This document shows positions 29,297 through 36,703 of a stretch of 36,703 bases of DNA, piece by piece. Under the pieces are notes generated by a model, which saw nothing but the letters and a program-made list of their open reading frames with translations, ran no database searches and was not told the DNA's origin. Position numbers and translations under genes: made by a program. How positions within the stretch are numbered: position 1 is the stretch's first letter; the number at the start of each line of letters is the position of its first letter. Origin of the DNA: Methylophaga sp. 41_12_T18 (GTDB lineage: Bacteria; Pseudomonadota; Gammaproteobacteria; Nitrosococcales; Methylophagaceae); the NCBI GenBank assembly GCA_002163115.1, contig MAAI01000078.1, positions 1 to 36,703 on the forward strand, written 5' to 3'.

Positions 29297-29749
29297 ATGG
29301 CTGTTTACCAACATAAACGCATACGTCGCAAACCGATGGCTGAGATCAATGTCGTACCGTACATTGATGTCATGTTGGTATTGTTAATCATTTTTATGAT
29401 CACCGCGCCGATGTTAACGCAAGGGGTCAATGTTGACTTGCCAAGTGCTGATGCTAATCCAGTTGTGGCGCCAGATGATAATAGCGAGCCACTGGTTGTC
29501 TCTGTTGATGCGGCGGGTAATTTTTATGCGGCCATCGGTGATAAGCAAGATGAACCGATTGATGCCGAAACCTTAATGGTTAAGGTGAAAGCCGTATTAA
29601 AACGCAGTCCTAATACACCGGTGATGGTGAAAGGCGATAGTGCTGTTAATTATGGTCAAGTAGTGACGGTAATGGCGTTGCTACAACGAGCCGGTGCACC
29701 TAGTGTTGGTTTGATTACCAAACAACCTGAGTTAGAGCCGGCGTCATAA
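29297..29749 (+). CDS. tolR: Tol-Pal protein TolR
   Basis: A 150-residue inner-membrane protein with a single helix carrying the proton-accepting Asp24 (NVVPYIDVMLVLLIIFMIT) and a periplasmic ExbD-like domain. It works with TolQ to convert proton flow into movement of TolA. It lies 14 bases after tolQ and 4 bases before tolA. Confidence 0.97.
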   Translation: MAVYQHKRIRRKPMAEINVVPYIDVMLVLLIIFMITAPMLTQGVNVDLPSADANPVVAPDDNSEPLVVSVDAAGNFYAAIGDKQDEPIDAETLMVKVKAVLKRSPNTPVMVKGDSAVNYGQVVTVMALLQRAGAPSVGLITKQPELEPAS

Positions 29750-29753
29750 ACAG

Positions 29754-30797
29754 ATGAATAAAAGTCTTATTGAAAACATCATTGCGGGTAGTTATGCACT
29801 GATCTTGCACATCGGCTTAATTAGCTTGTTTGTAATGGGCATGGAATCAAAATCAGAACCGATAGCGGTATTGCCCCAAGTCGATATAGTTAAAGCAACA
29901 GCGATAAGTGAAGATAGTGTTTTGGCTGAAATGGTTCGCCAACAAGAACATGAGCAGAAGCAACTTAGAGCTGAGCAAGATAGGCAAGAAAAGGTTGAGC
30001 AGAAGTTGTTAGAAACGCAACAAGAGCTTGCCCGCAAAGAGCGAGAATATTTAGAGCAGCAAGAGCAGGCAAAAATACAACAACAACAACGTGAATTAGT
30101 TGCCAAACAAGAGCAAGACAAAATACAACAGCTAGAGCAACAGCGAAAAGTTGAAGAAGAGCGTAAGCAGCAGGCTGAGGTAGATCGAAAAGTAGCAGAG
30201 CAGCGAAAACAAAAAGCTGAGCAAGAACGTCTAGTAGAAGAAGAACGCAAGCAACAGGTTGCACAAGAACGTCGCGTCGCCGAAGAGAAAAAGCGCTTAG
30301 CTGAAGCAGATAGGCAGGCGGAAGAACGACGTAAAAGTGAAGCTGAACAAGCTGCTAAATTAGCAGAAGAGCAAAAACGTAAAGCTGAAGCCGAGCGGCT
30401 GGCAGCAGAAAAACGACAAGTTGAAGAAGAGCGTAAGGCACAAATTGCCGAAGCTGATAGATTGTTGCAAGAAAGCTTGGCGAATGAACAACGTGAACAA
30501 GAAGTGCGACGTGTTGGCGGTGTCGTTCAGCAATATATGAGCATCATTAGTCAGCGCGTTACGCGTTATTGGATTAAACCGGCTAATGCGACAAAAGGCT
30601 TGCAAGCAATATTGCGAGTGAGTTTATTGCCGGGTGGTGATGTGAAACAAGTGACAATAGTTAAGAGCAGTAGCAATGCGATATTTGATCGTTCAGCAGA
30701 GTCTGCAGTTTATAAAGCGGCACCGTTTTCACTACCGACTGATCCAAAAGCGATGGCTAAGTTTCGTGACTTTCAATTTAGCTTTAAACCTGAGTAG
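29754..30797 (+). CDS. tolA: Cell envelope protein TolA
   Basis: A 347-residue protein that spans the periplasm and connects the TolQR motor to TolB-Pal. Seen: one N-terminal helix (about 9-28) with the Ser/His pattern SYALILHIGLISLF that contacts TolQR, a very long Gln/Glu/Lys/Ala coiled coil (about 55-250), and the C-terminal TolA domain (QYMSIISQRVTRYWIKP, then LRVSLLPGGDVKQVTIVKSS). Open frames on the opposite strand here are shadows of this low-complexity code. Confidence 0.95.
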   Translation: MNKSLIENIIAGSYALILHIGLISLFVMGMESKSEPIAVLPQVDIVKATAISEDSVLAEMVRQQEHEQKQLRAEQDRQEKVEQKLLETQQELARKEREYLEQQEQAKIQQQQRELVAKQEQDKIQQLEQQRKVEEERKQQAEVDRKVAEQRKQKAEQERLVEEERKQQVAQERRVAEEKKRLAEADRQAEERRKSEAEQAAKLAEEQKRKAEAERLAAEKRQVEEERKAQIAEADRLLQESLANEQREQEVRRVGGVVQQYMSIISQRVTRYWIKPANATKGLQAILRVSLLPGGDVKQVTIVKSSSNAIFDRSAESAVYKAAPFSLPTDPKAMAKFRDFQFSFKPE

Positions 30798-30807
30798 AGG
30801 GTAAAAA

Positions 30808-32106
30808 ATGATCAAATCTTGGTTAATGGCATTGAGCCTGTTAATTACATTGTTGCCATGGCAAGCACATGCTTTATTAACTATCGAAATAACCGGTGGC
30901 TCTGAAGCTGCGTTGCCGATAGCGGTGGTGCCATTTGGTAATGAAGGTTTTGCTGCACCGGAAGATATTTCGGAAGTGATTAGAAATGATCTGGCCAGCA
31001 GTGGTCGTTTTGCACCGTTGCCAAAAGGTGACTTAATTTCTAGCCCTCATGACAAGTCAGAGATTAACTTTAAGGATTGGCGTTTACTTCGTTCTGAAGG
31101 ATTATTAGTCGGCAAAGTAAGTAGTGTTGATGGCGAAACCTACCAAGTGCAATTTCAGCTGTTTGATGTTTATAAAAGTCAGCAATTAATCGGTAAGCGT
31201 TATCAAGTGCCTGCATCGGGTTTACGTCGCCTAGCCCATCAAATTTCAGATCTGATCTATCAAACCTTAACGGGTGAAGTCGGTGTGTTTTCAACCCGCC
31301 TTGCCTTTGTTTCGGTCGTTAATACTCCGGCTGGCCAGAAGCGTTATGCCTTGCAAGTATCGGATGCCGATGGTGCTAATCCTCGTAGTGTATTGCAATC
31401 AAAGCAACCTATTTTATCGCCAAGCTGGTCACCTGATGGTGAACGTTTGAGTTATGTCTCGTTTGAAAATGGCAAAGCGGAAGTCTTTGTGCAAGAGATG
31501 CGCAGTGGACGACGTGACTCAGTTGCAGCATTTAAAGGTTTAAATAGTGCGCCGAGCTGGTCTCCAGATGGTAAAAAATTAGCTTTAACCTTGTCAAAAG
31601 CGGGCAATCCAGAAATTTATGTATTGGAATTGGCCAGTGGTAAGTTGTCACGAGTGACTCATAATTCACAAGCGATAGATACTGAAGCCGTGTGGATGCC
31701 AAATGGTAGAGAGTTACTATTCACTTCAGATCGAGGTGGCAGACCCCAAATTTATAAAGTATCTGCTGATGGTGGTCGTGCTAGTAGGGTGACATTTGAA
31801 GGTCGCTATAATGCTTCAGCAGACATTTCTGCCGATGGTCGCTTCATGACTATGGTGCATGGCTTGAATGGGAAATATTATATTGCAGTGCAGGATTTAG
31901 ACAGTGGCGCCGTTCAAGTTTTAACTGAAACGGGTCAAGATGAGTCTCCGAGCTTTGCGCCAAATAGTCGTAATATCCTGTATGCTACTGAGCAAAATGG
32001 CAAAGGGATCTTAGCTGCTGTATCGGTTGATGGTCGTATCCATCAGCGTTTAGGAGAGTCAGGAAGTGATGTTCGTGAGCCTGCATGGTCGCCAATTAGA
32101 AAATAA
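30808..32106 (+). CDS. tolB: Periplasmic beta-propeller protein TolB
   Basis: A 432-residue periplasmic protein that shuttles between Pal and TolA. A signal peptide (cut after WQAHA) is followed by an N-terminal alpha/beta domain and a six-bladed propeller built from PD40 repeats, seen as recurring SPSWSPDGERLSYVS, APSWSPDGKKLALTL and EAVWMPNGRELLFTS. Length is normal. It lies 10 bases after tolA. Confidence 0.97.
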   Translation: MIKSWLMALSLLITLLPWQAHALLTIEITGGSEAALPIAVVPFGNEGFAAPEDISEVIRNDLASSGRFAPLPKGDLISSPHDKSEINFKDWRLLRSEGLLVGKVSSVDGETYQVQFQLFDVYKSQQLIGKRYQVPASGLRRLAHQISDLIYQTLTGEVGVFSTRLAFVSVVNTPAGQKRYALQVSDADGANPRSVLQSKQPILSPSWSPDGERLSYVSFENGKAEVFVQEMRSGRRDSVAAFKGLNSAPSWSPDGKKLALTLSKAGNPEIYVLELASGKLSRVTHNSQAIDTEAVWMPNGRELLFTSDRGGRPQIYKVSADGGRASRVTFEGRYNASADISADGRFMTMVHGLNGKYYIAVQDLDSGAVQVLTETGQDESPSFAPNSRNILYATEQNGKGILAAVSVDGRIHQRLGESGSDVREPAWSPIRK

Positions 32107-32127
32107 TACATTGTTAGGAGTATCTAA

Positions 32128-32718
32128 ATGAAGTTATTGAAATCATCCGCGGTATTGTTAGCCTTAGTTTGGTTATCAGGCTGTACTAATCCATTAGCGA
32201 CCAAAGAATCAGAAGCAGATTTACAATCTGGTGAAGTGGCTGTTGAAGACCGAAATGCTGAAAGTTCAGGCATTGCAGGCGAAAATGCCATGGGTGCAGA
32301 CTTGGGTGACGGTGCTGAAGCACAAGTTATCGTAGGTGAAGATGCATTCCAAGGTAATGAATTAGATGATCCGGCAAGTCCATTATCAAATCGCATTGTG
32401 TATTTTGAATATGACAGCAGTAGTGTTCGAGCTGAAGATCAGCAGACATTAGCTGCTCATGCTACTTATTTAAGTGATAATACAAATGTAACGATTCGTT
32501 TAGAAGGTCATACCGATGAACGAGGTTCTCGCGAATATAATCTTGCTTTAGGTGAACGTCGTGCCTTAGCTATTCGTCAAATTCTAATGTTGCACGGTGC
32601 TAGCATTAACCAATTTGAAGTCGTTAGTTTTGGTGAAGAGCGGTTAGCGGTAGAAGGTAGCGATGATGCTGCCGGCCTGCAAAACCGTCGTGTTGAATTA
32701 ATCTACGTAGGACGTTAG
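32128..32718 (+). CDS. pal: Peptidoglycan-associated lipoprotein Pal
   Basis: A 196-residue outer-membrane lipoprotein. A lipobox (LSGC) is followed by an acidic linker longer than in E. coli Pal (about 60 residues) and an OmpA-like peptidoglycan-binding domain with YFEYDSSSVRAED, LEGHTDERGSREYNLALGER and the terminal NRRVELIY. It anchors the outer membrane to the wall and is the partner of TolB. Confidence 0.97.
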   Translation: MKLLKSSAVLLALVWLSGCTNPLATKESEADLQSGEVAVEDRNAESSGIAGENAMGADLGDGAEAQVIVGEDAFQGNELDDPASPLSNRIVYFEYDSSSVRAEDQQTLAAHATYLSDNTNVTIRLEGHTDERGSREYNLALGERRALAIRQILMLHGASINQFEVVSFGEERLAVEGSDDAAGLQNRRVELIYVGR

Positions 32719-32720
32719 AG

Positions 32721-33524
32721 ATGAGATTGATGGGCAAAAAAGCCTTAGCGGTATCTATTTTATTAGCAGCGGTTAGCTCTAATGCTGTTTGGGCTGAAGA
32801 TACTGCATTACAACAACGAGTTGAAAGGTTGGAACGTATTATTCAAGGACAAGGTTTAGTGTCTTTGTTAGCTCGTGTTGACCAACTACAGAATGAAATT
32901 CAAAGCTTGAAAGGTGAGAATGAATCGTTAACTCATCAATTAGGCAAGTTGAAAGCTAGTCAACGTGAGATGTATATCGATCTTGAAAATCGTATGACAG
33001 CACAAGCAGTCGCAGTTCAAGTACCTACAACAGTAGAAACTATTGAGCCTAAAGTTATTCAAACTCCAGTAGTCGAATCTAGCACGGATACTGAAACGGC
33101 AGCTGAGCCTGAGTCGGTAGCTGTTCCAGTTGCAGTTGAAAATGGTGAAGCTGCCTATCAAGCCGCTTTGCAAACATTACGCAGTGGTCAATATGAACAA
33201 GCGGCTTCCGCTTTATATGCTTTTCCTGAGCAATATCCGCAAAGTAGTTATTTGCCAAATGCATATTATTGGCAGGGCGAAGCAAATTACGTATTGCGTA
33301 ACTTTGAAAAAGCGATAGCAGCCTTCCAAACAGTCATTGACCGCTTTCCTGGCAGCAGTAAAGTCGCAGATGCAACGTTAAAACAGGGCTTTAGCCAATA
33401 TGAGCTAGGCCAAGTTGAGATTGCAAAAGCAACATTAACAAATGTGATGCAGCAATATCCGAATACGTCTGCTGCAAGACTAGCTAAAGTAAGATTAGAA
33501 CGCATTAAACAACAATCAAACTAG
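32721..33524 (+). CDS. cpoB: Cell division coordinator CpoB (YbgF)
   Basis: A 267-residue periplasmic protein that coordinates Tol-driven outer-membrane constriction with septal peptidoglycan synthesis. Seen: a signal peptide (cut near SNAVWAEDT), an N-terminal trimerising coiled coil (about 28-95), a Thr/Val/Glu-rich linker, and C-terminal TPR repeats (AAYQAALQTLRSGQYEQAA, YWQGEANYVLRNFEKAIAAF). It starts two bases after pal, its usual place. Confidence 0.95.
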   Translation: MRLMGKKALAVSILLAAVSSNAVWAEDTALQQRVERLERIIQGQGLVSLLARVDQLQNEIQSLKGENESLTHQLGKLKASQREMYIDLENRMTAQAVAVQVPTTVETIEPKVIQTPVVESSTDTETAAEPESVAVPVAVENGEAAYQAALQTLRSGQYEQAASALYAFPEQYPQSSYLPNAYYWQGEANYVLRNFEKAIAAFQTVIDRFPGSSKVADATLKQGFSQYELGQVEIAKATLTNVMQQYPNTSAARLAKVRLERIKQQSN

Positions 33525-33546
33525 GCCATAAAGCGAGGTAGGTGTT

Positions 33547-34188
33547 ATGGCGCAGTGTCGTATTACTGAAATTTTTTATTCACTTCAGGGAGAGACACGA
33601 ACCATAGGTTTACCTACTGTGTTTGTGCGATTGACAGGATGTCCATTACGTTGCGGTTATTGTGATACTGCATATGCCTTTACTGGCGGTGAAAAAATGG
33701 AGATTGCAGATATTGTTGAACAAGTTTCTGCATATAATCCACGTTATGTCACTGTCACCGGCGGTGAACCGTTAGCACAAAAGACTTGTTATGAATTATT
33801 AACAACCTTATGTGACCTCAATGTTGAAGTATCCTTAGAAACCAGCGGTGCGATTGATATCTCAAATGTTGATCCTCGCGTGGTCTGTGTTATGGATATT
33901 AAAACACCAGCTTCAGGCGAAGAAGCAAAAAATATCTACGCCAATATCGACAAGTTGAAACCAGATGATCAAGTGAAGTTTGTGATCTGTGATCGTAGTG
34001 ACTATGACTGGTCATGTCAGAAGTTAGCAGAATATGATTTACCAAATCGCTGCGAAGTATTATTTTCTCCCATACATGGCGAACTTGATCCGTCAGCATT
34101 AGCAGATTGGATCGTTGCCGATAACTTGCCAGTACGTATGCAAGTACAATTACATAAATATCTTTGGAATGATGAGCAAGGCCGATGA
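33547..34188 (+). CDS. queE: 7-carboxy-7-deazaguanine synthase QueE
   Basis: A 213-residue radical-SAM enzyme that forms the 7-deazaguanine ring in queuosine synthesis. It has the iron-sulfur triad C32-x3-C36-x2-C39 ([11 protein letters not shown]), the N-terminal EIFYSLQGE substrate motif and VTGGEPL for SAM binding. It overlaps queC by four bases (ATGA), so the two queuosine genes are coupled. Confidence 0.97.
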   Translation: MAQCRITEIFYSLQGETRTIGLPTVFVRLTGCPLRCGYCDTAYAFTGGEKMEIADIVEQVSAYNPRYVTVTGGEPLAQKTCYELLTTLCDLNVEVSLETSGAIDISNVDPRVVCVMDIKTPASGEEAKNIYANIDKLKPDDQVKFVICDRSDYDWSCQKLAEYDLPNRCEVLFSPIHGELDPSALADWIVADNLPVRMQVQLHKYLWNDEQGR

Positions 34189-34853
34189 AGCGCGCAGTAA
34201 TTTTACTTTCAGGTGGATTAGATTCCGTCACCGTATTAGCAATAGCTAAACAGCAGGGTTTCGAATGTTATACCTTAAGCTTCAATTATGGCCAACGTCA
34301 TAATTCAGAGCTAACTGCGGCAGCTAAACTATCCAAACAACATGGTGCTGTAGAACATAAAGTTATTGATATTGATTTAGCTGCAATTGGTGGCTCAGCA
34401 TTAACCGATAATGAATTAGCTGTGCCAGAACAGCATCAGCAAGGTATACCTATTACTTATGTGCCAGCTAGAAATACCGTATTCCTATCTATTGCATTAG
34501 GCTGGGCAGAAGTCTTATCGGCACAAGCAATTTTTGTTGGTGTTAATGCTGTAGATTATTCAGGTTACCCAGATTGTCGACCAGAATTTATAGCAGCATT
34601 TGAGCGGTTAGCTAATTTAGCAACAAAAGCGGGTGTGGAAGGACAGAAGTTAACCGTACATGCACCACTGATTAAAATGACGAAAGCGGAAATAATTCAA
34701 CAAGGAACAGCGTTGGATGTTGACTACAGTCAAACGATATCGTGTTATCAGGCTGATGATGATGGCCGTGCATGTGGTTGCTGTGATTCCTGTCGATTTA
34801 GAAAACAGGGATTTGAACAGGCTGCACTAACTGACCCTACCCGCTATCAGTAG
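34185..34853 (+). CDS. queC: 7-cyano-7-deazaguanine (preQ0) synthase QueC
   Basis: A 222-residue ATP-dependent enzyme that converts the QueE product to preQ0. The PP-loop SGGLDSVT (9-16), [15 protein letters not shown] and the zinc cluster C187, C197, C200, C203 ([14 protein letters not shown]) are present. It directly follows queE. No further queuosine gene is in the window. Confidence 0.97.
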   Translation: MKRAVILLSGGLDSVTVLAIAKQQGFECYTLSFNYGQRHNSELTAAAKLSKQHGAVEHKVIDIDLAAIGGSALTDNELAVPEQHQQGIPITYVPARNTVFLSIALGWAEVLSAQAIFVGVNAVDYSGYPDCRPEFIAAFERLANLATKAGVEGQKLTVHAPLIKMTKAEIIQQGTALDVDYSQTISCYQADDDGRACGCCDSCRFRKQGFEQAALTDPTRYQ

Positions 34854-35165
34854 AATAATTCAGAGCATAGTTTAACGATAAGCTTAGAACTATGGATGGC
34901 AATAAGATAAAATTAAGCTTATAAAGACAGCTCGTAATCACTTACTAGATAATTAGGCCGACAATCTAACTTGGTCGTTGTTATAGATAACTGAGTGATT
35001 GTGTTCCGCAGTATTAGGCGTAATATAGACCTACGGTAGAAATGCCGGAACAATTAAGGATACGGTGTTAACTAGCTTCTCCCTTATATATTAAGGATAA
35101 ATAGACTAGATAGCACTCTTAAAACACCTTAATGAACAATAATGAAAAAAAGTTCACATTAGGGC
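34854..35165. other. Intergenic region after queC
   Basis: No gene is recognised until about 35132, where the likely original start of the DUF423 frame lies. Seen: an inverted repeat GTTCCG (35003-35008) / CGGAAC (35046-35051) with a 37-base loop, and a short CCTTA/TAAGG dyad near 35085-35100. Neither has the T run of a terminator. The DUF423-rlmM promoter is probably here, but I cannot point to it. Confidence 0.45.
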
Positions 35166-35507
35166 TTGTCATTTCTGAGAATAAGCGTATTATTCGGCGC
35201 TTGGTTAGCCCACGCTGGGCAAAACTTGGAAGAACTTGATAAAGCGCGTTTAATAATTGCGCATCAATATCAAGTAATTCATGTACTTGCATTACTTGCT
35301 GTAATGTTAGCTTATCGAGTAAAACATTCTCGTTATTTATTAATTTCAGCAGGTTTCTATATTTTAGGCTTGTTGCTCTTTAGTGGCAGTTTATATTTGA
35401 AAACATATACTGGTATAGCAAGTATGAGTACATTTGCTCCCTTTGGGGGCATATCACTGGCATTAGGCTGGTTAAGTTTAGTTTTTTTAGGTAAAAAAGA
35501 ATCATGA
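35166..35507 (+). CDS. DUF423 family membrane protein, probably frameshifted near its start
   Basis: About 113 residues, with three or four membrane helices. The DUF423 pattern is clear: FGAWLAHAGQ, then HQYQVIHVLALL, GLLLFSGSLY and FAPFGGISLALGWLSL. This frame has a stop (TAG 35160-35162) two codons before its only start, a TTG with no spaced ribosome site. The missing first helix appears in another frame from ATG 35132 (MNNNEKKFTLGLVISE); removing one base near 35180 joins the two as LGLVISEISVLFGAWLAHA, which aligns with the family. The gene may be a pseudogene, or the base may be a sequencing error. It overlaps rlmM by four bases. Confidence 0.75.
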   Translation: MSFLRISVLFGAWLAHAGQNLEELDKARLIIAHQYQVIHVLALLAVMLAYRVKHSRYLLISAGFYILGLLLFSGSLYLKTYTGIASMSTFAPFGGISLALGWLSLVFLGKKES

Positions 35508-36640
35508 CATCAATCGTATTATATTGCAGACCCGGTTTTGAAAAAGAGTGCGGCGCTGAAATTCAAGAAAAAGCTGCGTGGCTCGAAGTCTACGGCTATC
35601 TACAATTGACCAAAAAAGAAGGCGTAGTTTTTTATCACCTGAATAATCCGGACGATGGTGAAAAATTGATGGAAAATCTGCCTTTAAAAAGACTGATTTT
35701 TGCTCGCCAATGGTTTGTTACTTTAACTGAAAAAATTGCTTTGCCAGATTATAATCGTGTTGAAGCCATTGTTGATGAATTAAGCGGGGATTGGCAATAT
35801 GCGGATCTGCGTATGGAAACTCCTGATACCAATGACGGAAAAGCATTATCAAAATTTTGTCGTAAATTAGCGGTGCCATTAAGACAAGCATTACGAAAAA
35901 AGAGCATATTGAGTGAAAAAAATAATAAAGAAGGGGCGGTATTACATGCCTTATTCTTTAGTGGCAGTGAAGTTATTTTGGGTTATTCTTTTGGTCATAA
36001 TACTTCGCCACATGTCATGGGTATTCCACGGTTAAAGTTCCCGAACGCAGCACCAAGTCGTTCGACATTAAAGTTAGATGAAGCTTTCTTATATTTTATT
36101 CCTAAAGAAGACCAAGAATACCGATTAACATCAGGCATGAAAGCGGTCGATCTTGGCTCCGCGCCAGGTGGTTGGACTTATCAATTGGTACGTCGCGGTA
36201 TGATGGTTACAGCGATAGATAATGGACCTATGGCTGAATCGCTCATGGAAAGTGGTCAAGTTAAACATCGACAAGTGGATGGTTTTAAGTTTATACCGAC
36301 AAAGCATGAAATTTACTGGTTGATCCGTGAAACGAATAAACGTGAAAAGGTAAACATACCAGATCAAACCCCAATTGATTGGTTAGTATGTGACATGATT
36401 GAAAAGCCTCAGCGGGTCGTTGACTTAGTTATTCATTGGTTCACTGAAGGTTATTGCCGCGAAGCTATAGTTAACCTTAAACTACCGATGGCGAAAAAGT
36501 ATGACACGGTGAAAGAACTTTTAGATAAGTTAAAGACGGCATTACCTAATTGTTATTATGAAGCGAAGCATCTTTATTATGATCGTGATGAAATTACCTT
36601 ACTGATTAAATACAAAGTTCATCGTGATAATCAAAGGTGA
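35504..36640 (+). CDS. rlmM: 23S rRNA 2'-O-ribose C2498 methyltransferase RlmM
   Basis: A 378-residue methyltransferase that modifies C2498 of 23S rRNA. It has an N-terminal THUMP-like region (VLYCRPGFEKECGAEIQEKA, then RLIFARQWF) and a C-terminal Rossmann domain with the SAM motif KAVDLGSAPGGWTYQLVRRG near residue 215, DWLVCDMIEKPQRV and LKLPMAKKYD. Length is normal. It overlaps the DUF423 gene (ATGA) and ends before a strong terminator. Confidence 0.96.
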   Translation: MTSIVLYCRPGFEKECGAEIQEKAAWLEVYGYLQLTKKEGVVFYHLNNPDDGEKLMENLPLKRLIFARQWFVTLTEKIALPDYNRVEAIVDELSGDWQYADLRMETPDTNDGKALSKFCRKLAVPLRQALRKKSILSEKNNKEGAVLHALFFSGSEVILGYSFGHNTSPHVMGIPRLKFPNAAPSRSTLKLDEAFLYFIPKEDQEYRLTSGMKAVDLGSAPGGWTYQLVRRGMMVTAIDNGPMAESLMESGQVKHRQVDGFKFIPTKHEIYWLIRETNKREKVNIPDQTPIDWLVCDMIEKPQRVVDLVIHWFTEGYCREAIVNLKLPMAKKYDTVKELLDKLKTALPNCYYEAKHLYYDRDEITLLIKYKVHRDNQR

Positions 36641-36666
36641 TCTGAGTTAACAAATAAACACATATA

Positions 36667-36694
36667 AAAAAAGAGCAATTTATTGCTCTTTTTT
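36667..36694. terminator. Rho-independent terminator after rlmM
   Basis: AAAAAAGAGCAA (36667-36678) pairs perfectly with TTGCTCTTTTTT (36683-36694) around the loop TTTA. A and T runs on both sides make it usable in both directions. Confidence 0.93.
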
Positions 36695-36703
36695 ATGTAT
36701 AGG

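Noticed and set aside
29792-30264. Long open frames on the strand opposite tolA
   Set aside because: They are mirror images of the Gln/Glu/Lys/Ala-rich coiled-coil code of tolA and show Cys/Ser-rich nonsense composition.
35003-35051. GTTCCG/CGGAAC inverted repeat as a riboswitch or terminator after queC
   Set aside because: The stem is only six pairs with a large loop and no T run, and nothing matches a preQ1 or other riboswitch that I can recognise.

Overview
This window looks like chromosomal DNA of a free-living, probably marine or aquatic gammaproteobacterium. Base composition is moderately AT-rich by eye. The right half has the housekeeping order glnE-ilvE-yebC-ruvCAB-ybgC-tolQRAB-pal-cpoB-queE-queC-(DUF423)-rlmM. 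Sequence style and gene order recall Methylophaga and related Thiotrichales-type lineages, but that placement is an impression, not a search result.

Layout. (1) Bases 1-4496 hold sensing and redox genes: the N-terminal half of a HAMP/PAS membrane sensor that runs off the left edge, an AraC-type regulator, and, divergent from it, a secreted tandem-thioredoxin protein plus an AhpD-like protein, then a DUF2164 gene. (2) Bases 4573-6260 form a nitrate-uptake unit: a NarK/NRT transporter behind a sigma-54-like promoter with two NtrC-like sites and a strong terminator. (3) Bases 6290-9045 carry small minus-strand genes: a secreted lipase-like hydrolase, VanZ-like, PsiE-like, SelT/W/H-like and DUF457 proteins, with a small decayed ORF and an orphan terminator hairpin between them. 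(4) Bases 9145-12429 encode one very large secreted protein with a ricin-type trefoil and an (Ala-Gln)8 tract made by a hexanucleotide repeat.

(5) Bases 12927-21201 are the most unusual part: eight tightly packed minus-strand genes. In transcription order they encode a secreted Ser-rich protein, a lipoprotein, an inner-membrane helical-repeat/PEGA-like protein, an inner-membrane PEGA plus SUMF1-fold protein, a 49-residue secreted or anchored peptide, a MotA/TolQ/ExbB-like channel protein, and two proteins that each join an ExbD/TolR-like transmembrane anchor (with its Asp) to a coiled coil and a periplasmic von Willebrand A domain. I read this as an uncharacterised proton-motive-force-driven envelope machine. 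No named system that I know matches all its parts.

(6) Bases 21492-36694 are core genes on the plus strand: nitrogen control (glnE), branched-chain amino acid synthesis (ilvE), recombination (yebC-ruvCAB), the Tol-Pal envelope system, queuosine synthesis (queE, queC) and 23S rRNA modification (rlmM). The genuine TolQ/TolR pair here is a useful internal reference for the channel-like proteins of region 5. The small DUF423 gene before rlmM appears to carry a single-base frameshift near its start.
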